From the NCBI GenBank assembly GCA_027619675.1, contig JAQCHG010000010.1:1-12158 (forward strand): a stretch of DNA of 12,158 nucleotides, written 5' to 3'. The stretch's first letter is position 1. Each line of letters opens with the position of its first letter. The position numbers and the translations under genes are program-made. Positions 6,870 through 12,158 of this stretch are shown here, piece by piece. Below the pieces are notes generated by a model. That model did no database searches, was not told the DNA's origin, and saw nothing but the letters and a program-made list of their open reading frames with translations. The DNA comes from Cyanobacteriota bacterium. GTDB taxonomy: Bacteria > Cyanobacteriota > Cyanobacteriia > Phormidesmidales > Phormidesmidaceae.

Positions 6870-7979
6870 TTAGTCGGTGAACTGCATGCGGTGGAGGATG
6901 CGGGTGGCGAGGCGGAAGAAGAAGGCCCCGATCGCGCCAATGGCGAGGGGGGCGTACCAGACCCCTGGCCAGCCGGTGCCGCGCACGAAGGCATCGCGGG
7001 TGATTTCGATGAAGTAGCGGGCGGGGATGACGTTGGAGAGGAACGACAGGGGAAAGGGGATGTTCTCGATGCGGTAGATGAAGCCGGAGAGCAGCAGGGC
7101 GGTGAGGAAGCCCGCGATCGCGGTGCCCTGGACGGCTCCGGTTTGGTTGCCCGTGCGTGCGCCGATGAACAGACCAAAGGCCACGGCGGCCCCCAGATAA
7201 ATCACCAGGCCGACGATAAACACGGTGGGATCGCCGCGAAACCGCAGGCCAAAGAGGATGGTGGCGACGGTCAGCACCACCAGAGCTTCCCCGAGGCCAA
7301 CGACGAGGTAGGCCAGTTCCTTCCCCAGCAGCCAGGCCATGGCGCTCAGGTCGGAGGCATACACCTGCACGATGGTGCCCTGCTCCTTTTCCCGCACCAG
7401 GGCGATCGCCGCCAGCATGGAGGGAAACACCCAGAGAATCACGCCAAAGATGCCGGGAACGATGTACAGGGATTCCTGGCGACCGGGGTTGAACCAGAGG
7501 CGCACCTGGGCCTCAATGGGGGACTGCGCCTGCGGCGGCAACAGCCCACTGCTGCGGAGAAAGAACTGGGTCGCGGCCCGCAGCCCGTTTTGGATGACAC
7601 GGGCGTTGTTCACGTCAGTGCCGTCCACCAGGGCTTGCACGGTGACGGGCTTGTGGGCGGTGACCTGGCGCTGAAAGTCGGGGGGAATGATGACGGTGGC
7701 TTTGGCGATGCCCCGATCCAGCGGGGCGGTGGGGACGGTGCCCAGCAGGGGGGCGGGCACGAACTGGTTGGTGGCGAACAGGCGCTCGACGTAGGTGCGG
7801 CTGAGGGGGCTGTTGTCGAAGTCCTGAATGCTGAGGGGAATGTTCTTGGCCTCCAGGCGGATGGCGTAGCCGTAGATCAGCAACACCGCGAGGGGCAGCA
7901 CAAAGGCCAGGGCAACGGTGAGGCGATCGCGCCGAAACTGGTTCAATTCTTTGCCACATTGGGCCAGGATGCGGTTCAT
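6870..7979 (-). CDS. ABC-2 type transport permease (YbhS-like), first subunit
   Basis: The 369-aa membrane protein is an ABC-2 exporter subunit. It has a basic N-terminus (KELNQFRRDRL), TM1 (about 21-40), an external domain (about 43-170, with VIIPPDFQRQV and VQALVDGTDVNNA) and about five further membrane segments (about 172-195, 218-243, 251-273, 285-301, 340-356). VREKEQGTIVQVYASDL (195-211) is the coupling motif of the family, close to E. coli YbhS. FNPGRQESLYIVPG precedes TM2. Its start overlaps the ATPase stop in the sequence ATGA (7976-7979), so the two are translationally coupled. The permease at 4096-5217 has the same plan and probably pairs with it. The substrate is unknown; E. coli relatives have been linked to drug and Na+/H+ export. 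Confidence 0.92.
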   Translation of the reverse strand: MNRILAQCGKELNQFRRDRLTVALAFVLPLAVLLIYGYAIRLEAKNIPLSIQDFDNSPLSRTYVERLFATNQFVPAPLLGTVPTAPLDRGIAKATVIIPPDFQRQVTAHKPVTVQALVDGTDVNNARVIQNGLRAATQFFLRSSGLLPPQAQSPIEAQVRLWFNPGRQESLYIVPGIFGVILWVFPSMLAAIALVREKEQGTIVQVYASDLSAMAWLLGKELAYLVVGLGEALVVLTVATILFGLRFRGDPTVFIVGLVIYLGAAVAFGLFIGARTGNQTGAVQGTAIAGFLTALLLSGFIYRIENIPFPLSFLSNVIPARYFIEITRDAFVRGTGWPGVWYAPLAIGAIGAFFFRLATRILHRMQFTD

Positions 7980-9982
7980 GATGCCTCCGCCCGCTGCACG
8001 ATACCGATGAAGGCGTCTTCCAGGGAGAAGGGGATGGGGCGGGTCGATGGCTGATCAATTTGGGCGCTGTCGAGCCAGTGGCGCACGGTGGCCAGTTCCT
8101 CGTCGGGGTGATCCAGCACCAGGTGGAGGCGATCGCCAAAAATGGACACCCGCCAGGGCTCCAGCCGCGCCTTCAGCAGGTCGGAGGCGGCTTGAATCTG
8201 GCGCGATCGCAGCTCAATCAACTGGCCGGGCTGGCTGGTCTTGATGTCGCTGGGGGAGCCCTGGGCAACGATCGCCCCTGCCACCATAAAGGCCATGGCG
8301 TTACAGTTCTCCGCCTCTTCCAGGTAATGGGTGGTGACCAGGATGGCGGTGCCCCGGCGGGCAAAGTCCCGAATCAAGCGCCAGAATTGCCGCCGCGCTA
8401 GGGGATCCACCCCCGATGTGGGCTCATCCAAAAACAGAATGTCCGGTTCGTGCATCACCGAGGCCCCAAAGGACACCCGCTGCTTCCAGCCCCCTGGCAA
8501 ACTGCCCGTGATCAGGTTTTCGCGCCCTACCAGGCCGCAGGTTTCCAGCACCCAGTCGATTTTTTCCCGCCGCAGTTGGGGCGGCACGCCGTAAACGCCG
8601 CAGTAGAATTCCAAATTTTGGCGAATGGTGAGGTCGTCGTAGAGGGTGAACTTCTGGCTCATGTAGCCGATGCGCGATCGCACCTCTGACCGATTCAAAT
8701 TGTCCGTGGCCCCCGCCAGTTGAATGTCGCCGCCGCTGGCGGGCAACAGGCCGCAGAGCATTTTGATGGTGGTGGTTTTGCCTGCGCCGTTGGCCCCCAG
8801 CAGGCCATAAATTTCGCCATAGCGCACCGTGATATCCACCCCCTTCACCGCCTGAAAGTCCCCAAAGGTCTTCTGCAATTGGCGGGTGTGGATGGCGGTG
8901 CCCCCCTTCTCTTTGCCAGAGCGGTAGGCGGGAAAGTCCACATAGGCGGGATCGAGCCCCCGCTGCCGCAGCCGATTCACAAACACGTTTTCCAGGGTGG
9001 GTTCATCCAGCCGCACGTCCGTCAGGGTCAGGGCCGGATCCGCCAGCGCCGCCCGAATCGCCCGCTCCCCCGCCGCCGCCTCGGTCACCATCACGTCGAG
9101 GCGATCGCCAAAGGTCTGCACATCGACGATCGCTGGGTCCCTCATCCCCCCCCTTTCTGCCTGGGGAGCAGGGAGATCCGCTCCGGTTCCCTCGCCCCCT
9201 GGGAGAGAGCCCTCGGCGTGAAACCGTCGCAGCGCTGCCTCCGCTTGGGCCAACGGGGTGGCCCGCACCTCCATCCGGCGCAGCCCCAAACTGTCCCGCA
9301 GTTCCCCCAGCGTCCCGATCTGCTGAATCTCCCCGGCATAGATCAGGGCGATGCGGTGGCACCGTTCCGCCTCATCCAGGTAGGGGGTCGCCGCCACCAC
9401 CGTCACGCCATCCGCCGCCACCGCCGCCAGCAAATCCCAAAACTCCCGCCGCGACACGGGATCTACCCCCGTCGTCGGCTCATCCAGCAGCAAAATTTGG
9501 GGCTGCGCCACCAGGGCGCAGCACAGGGCCAGCTTCTGCTTCATGCCCCCGGAAAGCTGTCCTGCCAGGCGATCGCGAAATTGATCCAGGCTCACCCGTT
9601 GCAGCAGGGTGCGTGCCCGTTCCCCAAAGGCCGTGGCCGACACCCGGCGCAGGCCGGCGGCGTAGCGCATGTTTTCTTCAATGCTGAGGTCGGGGTAGAG
9701 GGAAAACTTTTGGGTCACATAGCCCAAGTCCAGGCGAGCATGGCGGGGAGCCTTGCCCAACACCGTTACCTCCCCGGCAGTGGCCTCCATCACCCCCGCC
9801 AGAATCTGGAAGGTGGTGGTTTTGCCTGCCCCATCCGGCCCAATCAGCCCAAAGATTTCCCCCGGCTGCACCGTGAAATCAATGCCCTTCAAGGCTGCTA
9901 GCGGGCCGTACTGTTTGCGGAGCTGATGCACCGCGATCGCGGTGGCCGTTTGCGGTGTCACCCTGGGGGCCGTCGCCGTCAT
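7976..9982 (-). CDS. ABC transporter ATPase with two fused nucleotide-binding domains (YbhF-like)
   Basis: The 668-aa cytoplasmic protein contains two NBDs in one chain and powers the ABC-2 permease pair. NBD1 has Walker A GPDGAGKTT (48-56), signature LSGGMKQ (143-149) and Walker B ILLLDEP (163-169). NBD2 has Walker A GANGAGKTT (396-404), a signature-position LPGGWKQ (495-501), Walker B ILFLDEP (515-521) and switch His552 in TTHYLEEA. The matching position in NBD1 is Pro200 (ATPYLDEA). The altered signature and the missing His fall in the same composite ATP site, so one site looks standard and the other degenerate. The linker after NBD1 (residues about 257-282) is Gly/Pro-rich and looks like an inserted repeat. 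The start overlaps the adaptor stop as ATGA, and the stop overlaps the permease start the same way. Confidence 0.95.
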   Translation of the reverse strand: MTATAPRVTPQTATAIAVHQLRKQYGPLAALKGIDFTVQPGEIFGLIGPDGAGKTTTFQILAGVMEATAGEVTVLGKAPRHARLDLGYVTQKFSLYPDLSIEENMRYAAGLRRVSATAFGERARTLLQRVSLDQFRDRLAGQLSGGMKQKLALCCALVAQPQILLLDEPTTGVDPVSRREFWDLLAAVAADGVTVVAATPYLDEAERCHRIALIYAGEIQQIGTLGELRDSLGLRRMEVRATPLAQAEAALRRFHAEGSLPGGEGTGADLPAPQAERGGMRDPAIVDVQTFGDRLDVMVTEAAAGERAIRAALADPALTLTDVRLDEPTLENVFVNRLRQRGLDPAYVDFPAYRSGKEKGGTAIHTRQLQKTFGDFQAVKGVDITVRYGEIYGLLGANGAGKTTTIKMLCGLLPASGGDIQLAGATDNLNRSEVRSRIGYMSQKFTLYDDLTIRQNLEFYCGVYGVPPQLRREKIDWVLETCGLVGRENLITGSLPGGWKQRVSFGASVMHEPDILFLDEPTSGVDPLARRQFWRLIRDFARRGTAILVTTHYLEEAENCNAMAFMVAGAIVAQGSPSDIKTSQPGQLIELRSRQIQAASDLLKARLEPWRVSIFGDRLHLVLDHPDEELATVRHWLDSAQIDQPSTRPIPFSLEDAFIGIVQRAEAS
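9137..9214. repeat. Probable in-frame insertion of a dispersed repeat in the ATPase gene
   Basis: Codons for residues about 257-282 (EGSLPGGEGTGADLPAPQ...) have a composition unlike the flanking NBD. The DNA reads like cyanobacterial intergenic repeats of the form GTTCCCTC..CCCTGGGAGAGAG....CGTGA (9185-9219). The family segment resumes at VDVQTFGDRL (residue 286 on). I infer insertion from appearance only; the exact ends are not defined. Confidence 0.4.
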
Positions 9983-11241
9983 CGCTCACCCCCGGCCCCA
10001 TCCAGCAAAATCTCGCCATCGGCGGGCATCCCCGGCTTGGCAAACCCGCCGGGATTCTCCAGATCCAGCTTCAGGCCAAAGACCTGGGTGACCCGATCTT
10101 CCTTGAAATAGATATTTTCCGGGGTGAAAGAGGCCTCCGTATCCACCGCCGCCACCGTGGCCGCCAGGGGCTGATCGGGGTCAGAGTCCAGAAACACCTG
10201 GGCCGCCTGCCCCACCCGCACCTGGCCCACCTGGCCCTCGGGGATGTAGCCCCGCAAATACAGGTCGCCCAAATCCACCACCGTCAGCACCGTGGTGCCC
10301 GTGGCGATCACCTCCCCCGGCTCGACGTTGCGGGTCAGCACCACCCCGCCAATGGGGCTTTTGATGGCCAAATCCGCCAGCCGCGCTTCAATTTCCTGCT
10401 GGGCGGCCTGGGCCTGCTTCAGGTCAGACTGGGCGGCGGCGAGCTGGGCGCGGGCCTGTTCCTGCTGGGTTTGCAGGCGGGTGATCTGGGTGGTGCGAAT
10501 GTCGGGGTTCAATTCCGTGGTTTGGGCCTGGGTCAGGGCACCCTGGGCGGCACTCACCTGCTGCTGGGCCGCTGCCACGGCGGACTGACGGGCCGCCAGG
10601 GTCTTCTGGGCGGTTTCCAACTGGGTCTGAATCTGGTCGAACTGCTGTTGGGGAATCGCCCCCTGATCCACCAGGGTGGCAAAGCGATCGCGATCGCTGC
10701 GGGCCAGGGCCAAGGCCGCTTCCGCTTCCTGCCGCCGCGCTTCCGCCTCCGCCAGTTGGGCCTGCGCCGCGGCCACGGTGGCTTCTGACTGGCTGACGCG
10801 CCCCGCCGCATCCCCCTCGGACTGTTGCCGGGTCAACTGGGCCTCTTGGATCTGGCTGGCCACCACCGTGACTTGCAACTGCGCCTGGTTCACCTGCTGC
10901 TGGGCCGCTGCGACCCGCGCCTGGGCGGCTTCCAGTTGGGCCTGCAATTCCGCATCATCCAGCCGTGCAATCACCTGACCGGGCTGCACCGTGTCCCCTT
11001 CCCGCACCGTCACCTCGGCGACGCGACCGCCCACCTTGGTGCCCAAATCCGTTTCATACCCCTCGATGCGCCCGCTGAGGTCAATCACGCTGTCGTCGGG
11101 CCGGTTGAGCCAGTAGCGCAGGCCCCAGCCCCCGGCCACCAAGATCAGCACCAGGGCCACCCCCCACAGCAACCGCGATCGCCCCTTGGGGGCAGAGACC
11201 GACCCTGAGGCCGTTGATTCGGCGGCGGTGAGTGGTGTCAT
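9979..11241 (-). CDS. HlyD/YbhG-type periplasmic adaptor (membrane fusion protein)
   Basis: The 420-aa adaptor is anchored in the inner membrane and should link the ABC-2 pump to an outer-membrane TolC-like channel. The start at 11241 is chosen because AAGGAGA (11249-11255) lies 8 nt upstream; a longer frame to 11328 has no such site and crosses the leader. Order: cytoplasmic tail, TM at about 24-41, first half of the lipoyl/barrel domain (SGRIEGYETDLGTKVGGRV, 56-74), a long Ala/Gln-rich coiled-coil hairpin (about 97-290) with a tip near 186-200, then KSPIGGVV and the terminal TPENIYFKEDRVTQVFGLKL...KPGMPADGEI (373-411), typical of YbhG-like adaptors. At the tip, Arg186 and Leu190 fit the R-x3-L-x6-S channel-contact pattern, but the Ser position is Pro197. 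The hairpin makes it longer than E. coli YbhG. It is the first gene of the operon. Confidence 0.93.
   Translation of the reverse strand: MTPLTAAESTASGSVSAPKGRSRLLWGVALVLILVAGGWGLRYWLNRPDDSVIDLSGRIEGYETDLGTKVGGRVAEVTVREGDTVQPGQVIARLDDAELQAQLEAAQARVAAAQQQVNQAQLQVTVVASQIQEAQLTRQQSEGDAAGRVSQSEATVAAAQAQLAEAEARRQEAEAALALARSDRDRFATLVDQGAIPQQQFDQIQTQLETAQKTLAARQSAVAAAQQQVSAAQGALTQAQTTELNPDIRTTQITRLQTQQEQARAQLAAAQSDLKQAQAAQQEIEARLADLAIKSPIGGVVLTRNVEPGEVIATGTTVLTVVDLGDLYLRGYIPEGQVGQVRVGQAAQVFLDSDPDQPLAATVAAVDTEASFTPENIYFKEDRVTQVFGLKLDLENPGGFAKPGMPADGEILLDGAGGER
10554..10911. repeat. 22-bp exact direct repeat within the adaptor gene
   Basis: The same 22 bases occur at 10554-10575 and 10890-10911, 336 nt (112 codons, 16 heptads) apart. 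On the minus strand they encode VAAAQQQV at adaptor residues 223-229 and 111-117 (core AAAQQQV), one in each helix of the coiled-coil hairpin. Spacing in whole heptads suggests internal duplication or selection for the same heptad register. Confidence 0.75.
10684..10697. repeat. Overlapping HIP1 pair; HIP1 octamers throughout the window
   Basis: Two GCGATCGC octamers overlap here by two bases. I count 20 copies in the window, starting at 1972, 2576, 2977, 4087, 4295, 5332, 6341, 7114, 7402, 7923, 8129, 8203, 8674, 9101, 9569, 9933, 10684, 10690, 11175 and 12020. Chance would give well under one. Most lie inside genes and none before 1972, so the sqdB end of the window has fewer. HIP1 is a genome-wide cyanobacterial signature. 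Confidence 0.95.
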
Positions 11242-11491
11242 GGCCACATCTCCTTGTTCGCACAGTTTGCACAGTCTAGGCGGCACCCCCGAGGCGGCGG
11301 CCCTGACGCCCTGGGGGCCATGGGGCAAGGGAAACCCGCCCGCCGCCGGGGTTCCTGCTGCCAGTGGCAGAGTCTGGGTGAACCTTGGCGGCAGTTTCCG
11401 TGAGGGTGAGGACTATAAACTATACGGTATAGTTTATGTGCGCCTGACAGCCATGGATCAAACGTTAAGTTTTTGGCGCAGGAGGTAACCC
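11242..11491. promoter_or_regulatory. Divergent control region between adaptor operon and tetR
   Basis: This 250-nt gap holds the promoters of both directions. The AT-rich core at 11412-11438 includes the 23-bp palindrome. On the plus strand TATAGT (11428-11433) could be the tetR -10 box, without a good -35. On the minus strand TTGATC (11461-11456) and CATAAA (11438-11433) are spaced 17 nt apart and form a candidate operon promoter. That would give the exporter mRNA a GC-rich leader of roughly 180 nt. The leader contains a 13-bp palindrome, CTGCCA-G-TGGCAG (11358-11370). Confidence 0.55.
11415..11437. promoter_or_regulatory. Perfect 23-bp palindrome, probable TetR operator
   Basis: The half-site ATAAACTATAC (11415-11425) is repeated exactly inverted as GTATAGTTTAT (11427-11437) around a single central G (11426). 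It is the longest perfect palindrome I found in the window and an AT-rich island in GC-rich DNA. It lies 54 nt upstream of the TetR start and overlaps candidate -10 boxes on both strands, as expected for a dimeric repressor controlling itself and the divergent exporter. No second copy was seen upstream of the separated permease or Uma2. Confidence 0.85.
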
Positions 11492-12112
11492 ATGGGCACC
11501 TTGACCCTTGCTGCCCAACGCAAGCGGGATCAAATTTTGGCCGGGGCGCTGCAAAGTTTTTTGCAGGCGGGCTACGAAGGCACCAGCATGGATCGGGTGG
11601 CCACGGCGGCAGGGGGCTCAAAGATCACCATTTACAAGCATTTCCAAGACAAGGAAGGGCTGTTTACCGCCCTGATTGAGCAGGTGACCGCCCGCCGATT
11701 TCACCAAATTTTTGACGATCGCGCCTTTGAGGGGGAGCCAGATCAGGTGCTGCGACACATCGCCCATCGGGTGCTGGATATGCTGGCGATCGATGCAGAG
11801 TACATCGCCTTTTTGCGGTTAATTGTGGGGGAATCGGGCCGTTTTCCCGCCTTGGCCCAATTGTTTGTTCAAGCCCTGCCCCAAAAGGTGTGGGCCGTGC
11901 TGAGCCAGTATTTTGCCCGTCACCCGGACCTCCACAGCCCCTGCCCGGAGGCGACCGCCCGCATTTTTATGGGGGCGTTGATCAGCTATGTCATGACCCA
12001 AAAGATTCTGCACGGTCAGGCGATCGCCCCCCTCAACCCCGACACCCTCGTTGAGTGTTTGGTGACCATGGTGCTGGGCCAGCCGCCCCTCCAGACAACG
12101 GCTGATCCTTAG
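11492..12112 (+). CDS. TetR/AcrR family transcriptional regulator
   Basis: The 206-aa protein has a TetR-type N-terminal DNA-binding domain: helix 1 RKRDQILAGALQSFLQAGYEGTS (10-32) and the helix-turn-helix MDRVATAAGGSKITIYKHFQDKEGLF (33-58). The C-terminal half (about 70-200) is an all-helical ligand-binding and dimerisation domain resembling AefR-like members; its ligand cannot be read from sequence. AGGAGGT at 11480-11486, five nt before the ATG, fixes the start. It is divergent from the adaptor gene, as the TetR-type CecR/YbiH gene accompanies ybhGFSR in E. coli, and probably binds the 23-bp palindrome to repress both directions until the exported compound or a related signal is bound. The last 46 nt of the window after its stop hold nothing recognisable. 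Confidence 0.93.
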   Translation: MGTLTLAAQRKRDQILAGALQSFLQAGYEGTSMDRVATAAGGSKITIYKHFQDKEGLFTALIEQVTARRFHQIFDDRAFEGEPDQVLRHIAHRVLDMLAIDAEYIAFLRLIVGESGRFPALAQLFVQALPQKVWAVLSQYFARHPDLHSPCPEATARIFMGALISYVMTQKILHGQAIAPLNPDTLVECLVTMVLGQPPLQTTADP

Positions 12113-12158
12113 GGGCGGGCAATGTCAATTGGCCCACCGTTTCCTGCGACGGGGAGCC

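Noticed and set aside
6792..8054. 420-codon plus-strand frame opposite the first permease
   Set aside because: It is antisense to a clear ABC-2 permease, gives a Gly/His/Gln-rich protein with no family resemblance, and is explained by high GC at the third codon positions of the real gene.
8720..9901. 393-codon plus-strand frame opposite the ATPase
   Set aside because: It is antisense to both NBDs, Pro/His/Arg/Gln-rich, and has no motif; it is a GC-driven shadow. The frame at 9955-10788 opposite the adaptor is of the same kind.
11242..11328. 29-codon N-terminal extension of the adaptor
   Set aside because: It has no ribosome binding site and low-complexity sequence, while AAGGAGA lies at a good distance from the ATG at 11241.

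Overview
The window comes from a GC-rich cyanobacterium. Three things point there: about 20 copies of the octamer GCGATCGC (HIP1) in 12 kb, the adjacent pair sqdB and sqdX for the thylakoid sulfolipid SQDG, and several repeat types typical of cyanobacterial intergenic DNA (AGGAGTC-type heptamers, GTAGGTTGGGTT-like and TCTCCCTTTGGGAGA-like elements). The genus cannot be fixed from the sequence. No tRNA, rRNA, CRISPR array, transposase or phage gene was found.

Layout: (1) positions 1-426 are the C-terminal end of MutL, running in from outside the window. (2) After 270 nt with a heptamer repeat and a 7+7 inverted repeat come sqdB (697-1848) and sqdX (2011-3144), both on the plus strand. They make UDP-sulfoquinovose and transfer sulfoquinovose to diacylglycerol. 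A strong intrinsic terminator lies between them. (3) A plus-strand flavodoxin-like FMN reductase with four clustered cysteines (3458-4081) follows a 313-nt leader region. (4) The rest, except the last gene, is on the minus strand and is mostly one export system of the E. coli YbhG-F-S-R type. In transcription order it consists of a HlyD/YbhG-like adaptor (9979-11241), a double-NBD ATPase (7976-9982), an ABC-2 permease (6870-7979), a gap of about 760 nt filled with repeats, a Uma2/DUF820 protein (5359-6111), and a second ABC-2 permease (4096-5217). (5) A TetR-family regulator (11492-12112) is divergent from the adaptor. The 250-nt gap between them holds a perfect 23-bp palindrome, the likely operator.

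How it fits together: the TetR protein probably represses itself and the exporter through the palindrome. Adaptor, ATPase and first permease are joined by ATGA stop/start overlaps and are surely co-transcribed. The second permease is probably the heterodimer partner of the first, but it is cut off by Uma2 and repeat-rich DNA. The exported substrate is unknown. The points most worth following are the operator, the interrupted operon, the asymmetric ATP sites, a repeat-like in-frame insertion in the ATPase, and the terminator splitting sqdB from sqdX. I saw no clearly new type of system; most genes belong to known families.
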